NCBI GenBank assembly: GCA_964572225.1 | Contig: CAZNFR010000078.1 | Coordinates: 1 to 16,870, forward strand | Direction: 5' to 3' | DNA length: 16,870 bases | Source of the DNA: CAZNFR01 sp964572225 | GTDB taxonomy: Bacteria > Bacteroidota > Bacteroidia > Bacteroidales > GCA-2748055 | Part shown: piece after piece, positions 1-7,472 of the stretch | Layout of the letters: every line of letters starts with the position of its first letter | Position numbering within the stretch: position 1 is the first letter of the stretch | Translations under genes and position numbers: made by a program | Notes under the pieces: model-generated | Database searches by the model: none | Told to the model about the DNA's origin: nothing | The model's input: the letters and a program-made list of their open reading frames with translations, nothing else

Positions 1-2
1 AT

Positions 3-218
3 GCATCCCTTACTTCGATCAACATTGCCAAGGCAGTCCACTGGTTGAACATCCCCAAGGAACAAAGAGGTGCATTCTCGATGGCTGATATTAAAACCAT
101 GAACCACAACTTATTAATGCTTAATCGATTTTTTGACGTGTTCGGTATTTGCCCACACTCTATCAAAAATCAGAACTATGTCAAGGAACTTATATTATAC
201 GGCACTATGGCCGCTTAA
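3..218 (+). pseudogene. C-terminal fragment of a probable transposase, cut by the window edge
   Basis: Frame 3 is open from the window edge to a TAA at 216-218 and encodes about 71 residues, starting ASLTSINIAKAVHWLNIPKE and ending in YGTMAA. The pattern (a stretch of small and aliphatic residues, a short basic linker, a hydrophobic helix, and a last YG-x-x-AA) resembles the C-terminal tail of DDE transposases common in Bacteroidota genomes. I recognise the style rather than a certain family; an IS4-like element is my best guess. The catalytic domain would lie to the left of the window, so I cannot tell whether the gene is intact or a remnant. No terminal inverted repeat was recognised after the stop. 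Confidence 0.5.
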
Positions 219-528
219 AACTTTAACGAACTATTGCTGATATTAAATCTTAAAAATAGCCTGTTACATCCACTACCAAACACTTCTTATCATTAAGTAA
301 AATATCAGAAGAAATTTTAACATACTCATTATCAAATACATATAATACCTTCATTTAAAACATACCAAGGGACTTCGGATTTATTCAGGTCCAAATACCT
401 ACACTAATGATTATCAACAAATACAAATATATAAATATATTATTGTTACATTATGATATTGATCATTTTTTTGAATATATATTCTATTATTCTGTGGAGA
501 TTATCTTCTGAACATTCCTGAATCATGT

Positions 529-542
529 CTGTTTATAAACAG
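529..542. promoter_or_regulatory. Perfect 14-bp palindrome, candidate operator
   Basis: CTGTTTATAAACAG reads identically on both strands. It lies 50 bp upstream of the start codon of the polyprenyl synthase gene. Its size and symmetry would suit a dimeric DNA-binding protein, but chance in AT-rich DNA is possible and no regulator is encoded nearby. Confidence 0.35.
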
Positions 543-545
543 CAT

Positions 546-580
546 CCCTAAAATTTGGAAAATGAATATTACCTTTAGGG
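546..580. repeat. Inverted repeat in the leader of the polyprenyl synthase gene
   Basis: CCCTAAA at 546-552 is the reverse complement of TTTAGGG at 574-580, with 21 bases between the arms. The right arm ends 12 bases before the ATG at 593. It could be a protein-binding pair or a weak RNA stem in the 5' leader. Nothing else supports a function. Confidence 0.3.
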
Positions 581-592
581 CAAATTTCAGTA

Positions 593-1567
593 ATGAACGA
601 TTTAGAGAGAATCCGGAAACCGATTGCGGCAGAGATCAAGGAGTTCGAAAAGCATTTTCGTTCTTCCATACGCAGTAACATCAGAGTTCTGGATATTATT
701 ACCCGTTATATTCTCAGGCGAAAAGGAAAGCAGATCCGGCCCACCTTTGTACTTCTCACCTCTTCTATGTTGGGAGGTATCAAAGAGAGCACTTATACTG
801 CAGCTACTTTAATTGAGCTGCTTCACACCGCATCGCTGGTCCATGACGATGTGGTTGACGAATCCTATGAACGTCGTGGATTCTTCTCCCTGAATGCTTT
901 GTGGAAATCCAAAATTGCCGTATTGGTTGGTGACTTTCTTTTAGCCAAGGGACTTTTGGTATCGGTGGAGAGGAAGGAATATGATATGCTGGAACTGGTC
1001 TCTGAAGCTGTTAGAGACATGAGTGAAGGAGAACTTCTTCAGCTTCGCAAATCCCGCAAGCTTGATATTACCATGGATGAGTATTTTGAGGTGATCCGCA
1101 AGAAAACGGCGGCTCTAATTGCTGCATGTACAGCAACCGGAGCTCGTGCAGTGGTGCAGGATAAGGAATTGATTGCAAGGATGAAAGAGTTTGGTCTCAA
1201 TGTGGGCATTGCATTTCAGATAAAGGATGATCTATTTGATTATCAGAAAAACGGTTCCATTGGCAAACCAACTGGCAATGATATAAAAGAGAAAAAGATG
1301 ACCCTGCCTTTGATCTATGCATTGAACCAGGCTTCAGGATCAGAAAGATCCAAAATTCGCCAAATGATTCGCCGCGAAAATAAGAATTCGGACAATCTTT
1401 CAAGGATCTATCATTTTATTGAAAAATACGGTGGATTCGAGTATGCAAAGGATAGAATGCTGGAATACCGGGATGCTGCAATTTCTATCTTAGATGCTTG
1501 TCCAGAAAATGATTCCAGGGAAGCGCTTAAGGAGTTGGTTAATTTCACTGTTCTCAGAACTCGTTAA
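593..1567 (+). CDS. All-trans polyprenyl diphosphate synthase (octaprenyl/heptaprenyl type)
   Basis: This cytosolic prenyltransferase adds isopentenyl diphosphate units to an allylic primer. In this phylum the product is expected to be the side chain of menaquinone. The 324 residues match the family length. The family signatures are present in order: GKQIRP at about 45-50, the first aspartate-rich motif DDVVD at 85-89 followed by the RRGFFS segment, the KT pair near 171-172, and the second motif DDLFD at 212-216 followed by GKPTGND. Together they bind the Mg-diphosphates. Chain length cannot be read with confidence. The ATG at 593 gives the normal N-terminus; there is no clear Shine-Dalgarno sequence, as is common in Bacteroidota. 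The gene converges on uvrC with only 40 bases between the stops. Confidence 0.93.
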   Translation: MNDLERIRKPIAAEIKEFEKHFRSSIRSNIRVLDIITRYILRRKGKQIRPTFVLLTSSMLGGIKESTYTAATLIELLHTASLVHDDVVDESYERRGFFSLNALWKSKIAVLVGDFLLAKGLLVSVERKEYDMLELVSEAVRDMSEGELLQLRKSRKLDITMDEYFEVIRKKTAALIAACTATGARAVVQDKELIARMKEFGLNVGIAFQIKDDLFDYQKNGSIGKPTGNDIKEKKMTLPLIYALNQASGSERSKIRQMIRRENKNSDNLSRIYHFIEKYGGFEYAKDRMLEYRDAAISILDACPENDSREALKELVNFTVLRTR

Positions 1568-1607
1568 GATACCCCGGATTCCAATCTTTAAAACAAAGTT
1601 AATGACT

Positions 1608-3419
1608 TTAAATCCCTTGATTTTCATCTTTAAGTTCTTCGAATACTTTCTTCGCTTTTGACGGACCCAGTACTTCCTCTAATTCTTTATAGTCCAATTT
1701 TTTAATTTTTTCTACCGAACCAAAAGATTTAATAAGTTTTTCAACGGAGGAGGATCCTATTCCTTCAATTTCTTCCAATCTTGATTTAATCATATTTAAG
1801 GATCGCTTTTGTCTGTGAAAAGAAATACCAAACCGATGCGCTTCATTTCTCAAATGTTGAATAATCTTTAGGGATTCTGAATTCTTATCAATATACAAGG
1901 GAACAGGATCCCCGGGAAAGTATATTTCCTCCAACTTTTTTGCAATTCCAATTATTCTAAGTTCTTCATAGACATTCAAATCTTTTAGAGCGTTGACAGC
2001 CGCATTCAATTGACCTTTTCCCCCGTCAATGACTATTAACTCAGGCAACTTTTGATTTTCATCCAATAATCTTGCATATCTTCTTCGGACAACTTCGAAC
2101 ATGGAAGCAAAATCGTCGGGGCCTTCCACGGTTTTTATATTGTAATGCCGGTAATCTTTTTTGCTTGGTTTCAAATCACGAAATACCACACATGCGGCTA
2201 CAGGATCCGATCCCTGGATATTGGAATTGTCAAAACACTCAATGTAGGATGGGAGCTTAGTCATCCTAAGGTCCTCTTTAAGTGTTTTTAATATTCTTTC
2301 CCGGGATTTAAGCGGACTGGAATTAGTTTTTTGTTTCTTCCTTTCCAGGTAAAAGAAAGTTGCATTTCTGGATGAGAGTTCTAAAAGTTTTTTCTTATCT
2401 CCGATTCTGGGGATGGTCTGCTTTACCGAATCCGGAAGTTCAGCAAGTTTCATAGGGAGAATAATTTCAGGGGATTCGGAATGCATTCTTTCTCTCAGAT
2501 CAAACACCGAATAAGCCAATAAATCTTCGGGGGTTTCATTCAATTTTTTACTTACCTCAACATTATGGGCCTGAACAATGGCTCCATTATTAACCTTAAG
2601 AAAGTTAACTACAGCGAATGTATCGTTCGATTTTATGCTATAAACTTCCACATCATGAATGGACGGATTAACTACCGTAGATTTCATTTGGAAATTCTCA
2701 AGCGCTTCTATCTTCTTTTTCATAGCTTCTGCTTCCTCAAACTGATACTTTTTTGAGTACTCCAGCATCAGTTCTTTCATATACCTGATCACATCTCCAA
2801 GATTTCCTTTAAGAATATTATGGATTTGTTTTACGGAATTATCATAGCTTTCTTTTGATTGCAAACCTTCACATGGTCCGTGGCAATTACCTAAATGATA
2901 TTCCAGGCATACTTTAAATTTTCCCTTCGCAATATTCTCTCTGGTCAAATTCAGCTTGCAGGTTCGCAATGGATAAAGTTCCCGAATAAGATGAAGCAAA
3001 GTCCGGACAGTTCCTGCAGAAGTATATGGACCATAGTATCTGGATCCATCGTTGATAAGCTTCCGGGTTGAAAATACTCTTGGGAACGGTTCATTCTTAA
3101 CACAGATCCATGGAAAGGTTTTATCATCCTTTAAATTGATATTGTATCTGGGCTGATGCTTTTTAATCAGATTGTTTTCCAGAAGAAAAGCATCCGCTTC
3201 CGTATTTACAACAAAGTGCCTTATTCCCCTGATCTTCTTAACCAGAATTTTTAGCTTGGCATTCTCGAATTGTTGTTTATTGAAATAGGATGAAACTCTT
3301 TTTTTGATGGATTTTGCCTTACCTATATAAATAATGGAACCGGATGAATCCAGAAACTGGTATACCCCGGGTTTATCCGGAAGCTCACGGACAATATTTT
3401 TGAGATCAAAATCCTTCAT
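1608..3419 (-). CDS. uvrC: UvrABC excinuclease subunit C
   Basis: UvrC makes the two incisions around a DNA lesion during nucleotide excision repair, acting with UvrB after UvrA damage recognition. All expected domains are visible in 603 residues. The GIY-YIG-type 3' nuclease lies at about 18-46 (GVYQF, IIYIGKAK, RVSSYF). A cluster of four cysteines at C154, C171, C179 and C183 follows, with the spacing expected for the Fe-S cluster reported in UvrC. The UVR motif that contacts UvrB is around 215-243 (FEEAEAMKKKIEALE). The RNase H-like 5' nuclease has ECFDNSN near 394-400, IDGGKGQ at 464-470 and RNEAHRF at 524-530. A C-terminal helix-hairpin-helix pair begins near 550 (IEGIGSSSVEKL, then LGPSKAKK). 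The ATG at 3419 lies 18 bases after the ade stop, so uvrC is probably co-transcribed with ade. Confidence 0.96.
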   Translation of the reverse strand: MKDFDLKNIVRELPDKPGVYQFLDSSGSIIYIGKAKSIKKRVSSYFNKQQFENAKLKILVKKIRGIRHFVVNTEADAFLLENNLIKKHQPRYNINLKDDKTFPWICVKNEPFPRVFSTRKLINDGSRYYGPYTSAGTVRTLLHLIRELYPLRTCKLNLTRENIAKGKFKVCLEYHLGNCHGPCEGLQSKESYDNSVKQIHNILKGNLGDVIRYMKELMLEYSKKYQFEEAEAMKKKIEALENFQMKSTVVNPSIHDVEVYSIKSNDTFAVVNFLKVNNGAIVQAHNVEVSKKLNETPEDLLAYSVFDLRERMHSESPEIILPMKLAELPDSVKQTIPRIGDKKKLLELSSRNATFFYLERKKQKTNSSPLKSRERILKTLKEDLRMTKLPSYIECFDNSNIQGSDPVAACVVFRDLKPSKKDYRHYNIKTVEGPDDFASMFEVVRRRYARLLDENQKLPELIVIDGGKGQLNAAVNALKDLNVYEELRIIGIAKKLEEIYFPGDPVPLYIDKNSESLKIIQHLRNEAHRFGISFHRQKRSLNMIKSRLEEIEGIGSSSVEKLIKSFGSVEKIKKLDYKELEEVLGPSKAKKVFEELKDENQGI

Positions 3420-3437
3420 GCCATAGATGTCAAAAAG

Positions 3438-5093
3438 TCAATCGATAAATAAGGAGGTAAAGTTAAAGCTTTTCACATCGAAAAGTCCCTGGTCAGATAG
3501 CTTAAGATTCGGGATTACGAGAAGGGATAAAAAGGAAAGGCTTAAAAAAGGAGAACTAATTTCTGAACCCATCTTCGCTAATATGCCATTCATTCTTTCA
3601 AATTTATCACGAACAAAATCAAACCCTTTGTCAGACATAATTCCTGCTACCGGCAATTCCAGTCCGGTGATAACATTCCCATCATGCACAGCCATACCTC
3701 CCTGGTGATGATTTATCCAGTCGATTAATTCAATAAGGATAGTATCGCTAGTGCCGGTTACAAGGATATTATGACTGTCATGCGCAATACTGGAAATAAT
3801 TCCTCCTCGTTGGAGACCAAAATTCCTAAGGATTGCAACAGAGGGTAACCTATTCTGGAAACGGTTTATGTATACCAATTTTAAAACATCAGGCTTTGGC
3901 TCGGAAAGTGATTTGCGGTCAATCGTTAAAATTCTTTCCCTGGTGAAAAGGGACCCATCAATTATTTCCATAATTCTGCACTTACCTTCTGATTTTGGAA
4001 GTTGAATGGATTCCTTTCCTACTCGATTCATATAAAACCGATTTACCTTCATTACTTCCTCATTGGTCTCCATTTTTTCAGATTCAGAAATATGCGGTAC
4101 ACCCTGAATGAAATTTTCCCGAATTGAAAAATCCCAAAGATTATCTACAATCAAAAAATCTGCAGGCTCACCTATTCTTAACAATCCCACATCCAGGCCA
4201 TAATGACCTACTGGATTAAGGGATGCTATCCTCAGTGTATTGAAAACATCCTGTCCGTTTTGAATGGCAGCTCTAACCATATAATCAATATGCCCCCTGG
4301 CAAATACATCGGGATGAATATCGTCAGAGCAAAACATTAACTGATCGGGATAAGCCTCTATCAGTGGAATCAATGTATGAAAGATACTGGCAGCGCTCCC
4401 ATGTCGAATCTGAATTTTCATTCCCATCTCCAGTTTTTCGACCGCTTCTTCAAGAGAGTCCGATTCATGATCGGTGCTAATACCAGACTCATAGTATCTT
4501 TTCAAATCCAATCCGCTTAGCCCGGGTCCGTGTCCGTCAATAACCTTTCCATATTTCTTTGCGATCTCTATTTTATTGAGAACTTCCTTATTCCCATGTA
4601 GGACTCCAGGAAAATTCATCATCTCTCCAAGGGAAGGAACAATATCCGAATATCGTGAAATCAGATCTTCAACTTCGGATGAATTCAGAACAGAGCCTGA
4701 ATTATCAAAAGGAGTTGCGGGTACGCAGGAAGGTACAGAAAAAAAGAATTTTATCTCTCCCCTGTTCCCATTCTCAACCATAAAATCGTAACCGGGAATT
4801 CCGAGAACGTTGACAATCTCGTGTGGGTCAGCAACGACTGCAATGGTACCGTAACGAAGTGCGTGTTTTGAAAAGTGCATCGGAAGCATTAGGCTGCTTT
4901 CAATATGCACATGGGAATCGATAAAACCTGGAATAATAAATTGATCGGATTGGGGGTTGGCAATTTTTTCAATTTCTACAATTTTGCCGCCATCGAAGGA
5001 TATTCTTCCGGGGTTTATATCTTTATTGAAAATATCAACAATATTTCCCTCTACTCTTTGCAGAATTATAAAATTTGGTTCCACGTGGAACAT
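3438..5093 (-). CDS. ade: Adenine deaminase (amidohydrolase superfamily)
   Basis: The enzyme hydrolyses adenine to hypoxanthine and ammonia in purine salvage. Metal-binding signatures of the prokaryotic adenine deaminase family are present: GFIDSHVHIESS at about 56-67, VADPHEIVNVLG at 87-98, a glutamate in EMMNFPG near 157-163, DGHGPGLSG at 186-194, STDHES at 206-211 and CSDDIHPD at 255-262. The C-terminal domain includes VTGTSD and GGMAVHDG. At 551 residues it is within the family range, with a short N-terminus. The ATG at 5091-5093 is the first usable start, and the residues MFHVE are encoded by bases of a parS-like site (see 5077-5108). The gap to the mnmG stop is 18 bases, so the gene probably relies on read-through from mnmG. 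ParB bound at the start region might affect its transcription; that is inference. Confidence 0.93.
   Translation of the reverse strand: MFHVEPNFIILQRVEGNIVDIFNKDINPGRISFDGGKIVEIEKIANPQSDQFIIPGFIDSHVHIESSLMLPMHFSKHALRYGTIAVVADPHEIVNVLGIPGYDFMVENGNRGEIKFFFSVPSCVPATPFDNSGSVLNSSEVEDLISRYSDIVPSLGEMMNFPGVLHGNKEVLNKIEIAKKYGKVIDGHGPGLSGLDLKRYYESGISTDHESDSLEEAVEKLEMGMKIQIRHGSAASIFHTLIPLIEAYPDQLMFCSDDIHPDVFARGHIDYMVRAAIQNGQDVFNTLRIASLNPVGHYGLDVGLLRIGEPADFLIVDNLWDFSIRENFIQGVPHISESEKMETNEEVMKVNRFYMNRVGKESIQLPKSEGKCRIMEIIDGSLFTRERILTIDRKSLSEPKPDVLKLVYINRFQNRLPSVAILRNFGLQRGGIISSIAHDSHNILVTGTSDTILIELIDWINHHQGGMAVHDGNVITGLELPVAGIMSDKGFDFVRDKFERMNGILAKMGSEISSPFLSLSFLSLLVIPNLKLSDQGLFDVKSFNFTSLFID
5077..5092 (-). 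promoter_or_regulatory. parS: parS-like centromere site 1 (ParB-binding)
   Basis: On the minus strand this reads TGTTCCACGTGGAACC, a 15 of 16 match to the symmetric site next to it, with the CACGTG core at 5082-5087. It agrees with the conserved bacterial parS consensus (TGTTnCACGTGnAACA) and, as far as I recall, with the Pseudomonas version. ParB family CTPases load on such sites and spread along DNA to direct chromosome segregation. It lies within the first codons of ade. No parA or parB gene is in the window. Confidence 0.8.
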
Positions 5094-5108
5094 GTTCCAC
5101 GTGGAACA
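5093..5108. promoter_or_regulatory. parS: parS-like centromere site 2, perfect palindrome
   Basis: TGTTCCACGTGGAACA is a perfect 16-bp palindrome with core CACGTG at 5098-5103. It follows site 1 with no spacer base, so the two cores are 16 bp apart. It occupies nearly the whole gap between the mnmG stop (ending at 5112) and the ade ATG (5091-5093). Chromosomal parS sites cluster near the replication origin in many bacteria, and mnmG (gidA) is often origin-linked, so an origin-proximal position is likely here. Confidence 0.85.
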
Positions 5109-5111
5109 TTT

Positions 5112-6986
5112 TTATCTACCCATATAAATTAGCAATACACTTATATCTGCCGGGGATACTCCGGAAATTCTACTTGCCTCACCCAGGGTTGCGGGTTGAT
5201 GTTTGCTAAGTTTTTGTCTTGCTTCTGTGGAAAGTGAATTTAACCTATGATAATCTATATGACCATTCAGTTTAATTTCTTCCAGCCTCTTCATTTTGTC
5301 AGCCATTTTTCTTTCTCGGTCGATGTATCCTTCGTATTTAATTCTAGTTTCTGCCGATTCAAATATTTCTATCTTTCGTGAATCAAGTTTTTCAAAATAG
5401 CTATTTAAAGGTACGAGGAAGTTTTTAAGGTCAATCAGAGTTACCCCTGGTCTTTTTACTATTTCAATAGATTTCATTTTTTGGTTAATCGGACTAGACT
5501 CTATACTTTTCAGATAAGGATTTATGACATCTGGAGAAACGCTCTCGTTTTTTAATATTCCAAGAATTCTTTCAATATGTTCTCTTTTCTCTTTTAAAAG
5601 ACTAAATCTGTCATTCTTGGAAAATCCAATAGAATGTGATAATTCTGTTAGTCTTTCGTCTGCATCATCTTGTCTGAGTAATAAGCGGTATTCAGCTCTG
5701 CTGGTAAACATTCGGTAAGGCTCATCAACACCCTTGGTGATTAGGTCGTCAATAAGAACCCCGATATAAGCCTGGTCTCGTCCAAGAATAAACTCTCCTT
5801 CTTCCTTCACTTTCATTGCGGCATTGATTCCTGCTATGATTCCTTGTGCTCCGGCTTCCTCATAACCCGTTGTTCCATTAATCTGCCCGGCAAAATAAAG
5901 GTTTTGGATATATCTGGTTTCAAGGCTATGCTTTAATTGGGTGGGAGGATAATAGTCATACTCTATAGCGTAACCCGGACGGAAAATTTTAACATTTTCC
6001 AATCCTGCAATTCTTCGCATGGCTTTATACTGAACCTCGAGGGGTAGACTGGATGAAAACCCATTCAAATAATATTCAACGGTATTGCGTCCTTCAGGTT
6101 CAAGGAAAAGTTGATGCTGATCCTTATCTGCAAACGTATGTATTTTATCTTCAATACTAGGGCAATATCTCGGTCCTATGCTTTGAATGGTTCCGTTATA
6201 CATGGGTGAATCTTCCAGTCCGGTTCGTAACTCCTCATGTACATCCAGATTCGTGTAGGTAATCCAACAACTTTGATGATTTGTATAATCTACTTTGTAA
6301 TCGAGAAAACTAAACTTTCTGTCCTCTTTATCCCCGATCTGTTCAATCATTTTTGAGAAATCAATGGTTCTTCCATCAAGACGCGCTGGTGTGCCTGTTT
6401 TCATCCTACCCACTTCGAATCCGGAATCCTTCAATTGCTCACTTAAGCCCTTACTGGCGGGTTCGGATGCCCTACCACCTTCAATCTTATTTCTTCCAAC
6501 ATGCATCAATCCGTTTTGGAAGGTTCCATTGGTAAGGATAACGGTTGTAGCGTAAAAGGAAACGCCCAATTTTGTTTTAACACCTTTTACGGTTTTCTTC
6601 TCAATGATCAACGATGTAACCAGATCCTGCCAAAAATCTATTCCTGGAGTTTCTTCCAACATTTCTCTCCAACGCTGACTGAAAATCATTCTGTCGTTTT
6701 GTGTACGAGGACTCCATAATGCCGGACCTTTACTACGGTTAAGCATTCTGAATTGTATCATGGAATAATCGGAAACTCTGCCGCTATATCCTCCGAGGGC
6801 ATCAATTTCTCTTACGATCTGTCCTTTGGCAATTCCTCCCATGGCAGGATTACAGCTCATCTGGGCGATCTTGGTCATATCCATTGTAATCAGCAAAACG
6901 CTACATCCCATATTTGCAGCAGCTACACAAGCTTCACTGCCCGCATGTCCGCCTCCCACCACAATAACATCGTAATTTTGCATCAT
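5112..6986 (-). CDS. mnmG: tRNA uridine-5-carboxymethylaminomethyl synthesis enzyme MnmG (GidA)
   Basis: MnmG is an FAD enzyme that, with the GTPase MnmE, installs the carboxymethylaminomethyl group at position 5 of the wobble uridine in certain tRNAs. The N-terminal dinucleotide-binding motif VVGGGHAGSEA starts about residue 9. Family signatures follow: MSCNPAMGGIAKGQIVREIDALGG, FRMLNRSKGPALWSPR, GRMKTGTPARLDGRT, the conserved cysteine in GPRYCPSIEDK, and the C-terminal helical region with EASRISGVSPADISVLL. The reading frame extends to a TTG at 7007, but I place the start at the ATG at 6986 (an adjacent ATG is at 6983). It gives the usual N-terminus, is preceded by GAAAGAG, and the TTG overlaps a -7 promoter-like box. 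The length is then about 624 residues, normal for the family. The gene is followed at once by the parS pair and ade. Confidence 0.96.
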   Translation of the reverse strand: MMQNYDVIVVGGGHAGSEACVAAANMGCSVLLITMDMTKIAQMSCNPAMGGIAKGQIVREIDALGGYSGRVSDYSMIQFRMLNRSKGPALWSPRTQNDRMIFSQRWREMLEETPGIDFWQDLVTSLIIEKKTVKGVKTKLGVSFYATTVILTNGTFQNGLMHVGRNKIEGGRASEPASKGLSEQLKDSGFEVGRMKTGTPARLDGRTIDFSKMIEQIGDKEDRKFSFLDYKVDYTNHQSCWITYTNLDVHEELRTGLEDSPMYNGTIQSIGPRYCPSIEDKIHTFADKDQHQLFLEPEGRNTVEYYLNGFSSSLPLEVQYKAMRRIAGLENVKIFRPGYAIEYDYYPPTQLKHSLETRYIQNLYFAGQINGTTGYEEAGAQGIIAGINAAMKVKEEGEFILGRDQAYIGVLIDDLITKGVDEPYRMFTSRAEYRLLLRQDDADERLTELSHSIGFSKNDRFSLLKEKREHIERILGILKNESVSPDVINPYLKSIESSPINQKMKSIEIVKRPGVTLIDLKNFLVPLNSYFEKLDSRKIEIFESAETRIKYEGYIDRERKMADKMKRLEEIKLNGHIDYHRLNSLSTEARQKLSKHQPATLGEASRISGVSPADISVLLIYMGR

Positions 6987-7004
6987 ACTCTTTCGAATTT
7001 GCTG

Positions 7005-7012
7005 CAAATTTA
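7005..7012 (-). promoter_or_regulatory. Candidate Bacteroidota -7 promoter box for mnmG
   Basis: Read on the minus strand, 7012 to 7005 is TAAATTTG, an exact match to the Bacteroidota -7 consensus TAnnTTTG. It would start transcription near 6998, about 12 bases before the ATG at 6986. No good -33 TTG element was found at the usual distance. It suggests that mnmG-ade-uvrC can be transcribed separately from ybeY. Confidence 0.4.
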
Positions 7013-7034
7013 ACGAATAAAAAGTGTAAATGTT

Positions 7035-7472
7035 CTACTGTGGAATAATTATAAGGTTCTTAACAAGGGAAAGTGCCTGGTCTTCTTTTCTGCGCATCTC
7101 AACTATTTCTTCATCGCTCTTATCGTTTTGACCCAATAAATGCAAAATCCCGTGAATAATTACCCGTTTAAGCTCACTATTCATTTCCTCACCAATTGCC
7201 TTGGCATTCTCTTTTACCCTCAAAAATGAAATATAGAGATCTCCGGAAACAAATTTACCCTCATTGTAATTGAAGGTAATAATATCGGTTAGGTAATCGT
7301 GGTTGAGAAATTGTTTATTGATTGAAAGTAATTGCTGGTCTGTAGTAAGAATTACGTTGATGTCCCCTGGGACTTTACCGCTTTGTTTTATTGTTGTATA
7401 AATCCAGGATTTAAGAATTCTCTTGTTTGTTATAATTGCACCTGAATTCTGGTCATGAAACCATACAGCCAT
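7035..7472 (-). CDS. ybeY: Endoribonuclease / rRNA maturation factor YbeY
   Basis: YbeY is a metal-dependent RNase involved in 16S rRNA 3' end maturation and ribosome quality control. The family core is present: FLNHDYLTDIITFNY near 55-69, SGDLYIS at 76-82, and the signature HGILHLLGQNDKS at 107-119. The usual motif is HGxLHLxGYDH with three histidine ligands. Here H107 and H111 are kept, but the third position is Asp117. As I recall, Bacteroidota members often show this change. The protein is 145 residues, normal length. The start ATG overlaps the stop of the upstream RsbW-like gene (TAATG, one shared base), so translation is probably coupled. The stop is 48 bases before the mnmG ATG. Confidence 0.92.
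   Translation of the reverse strand: MAVWFHDQNSGAIITNKRILKSWIYTTIKQSGKVPGDINVILTTDQQLLSINKQFLNHDYLTDIITFNYNEGKFVSGDLYISFLRVKENAKAIGEEMNSELKRVIIHGILHLLGQNDKSDEEIVEMRRKEDQALSLVKNLIIIPQ

Larger units (their letters stand above)
219..592. other. AT-rich intergenic spacer between transposase fragment and polyprenyl synthase
   Basis: No convincing gene is present in these 374 bases. The stretch is strongly AT-rich and probably includes the end of the insertion element plus the leader of the downstream gene. The recognisable structures are a perfect 14-bp palindrome at 529-542 and a 7-bp inverted repeat (546-552 with 574-580), both listed separately. A sequence resembling the Bacteroidota -7 box, TACCTTTA at 570-577, lies very near the start codon but lacks the final G of TAnnTTTG, so it is weak. 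Confidence 0.6.

Noticed and set aside
1600..1615. AAAGT-TAATG-ACTTT hairpin as a terminator between the convergent genes
   Set aside because: The 5-bp AT-only stem is too weak and no T-run follows.
6984..7007. Longer mnmG starting at the TTG at 7007
   Set aside because: The extra seven residues do not fit the family N-terminus, and the TTG overlaps a TAnnTTTG promoter box. The ATG at 6986 has a purine-rich GAAAGAG in front.
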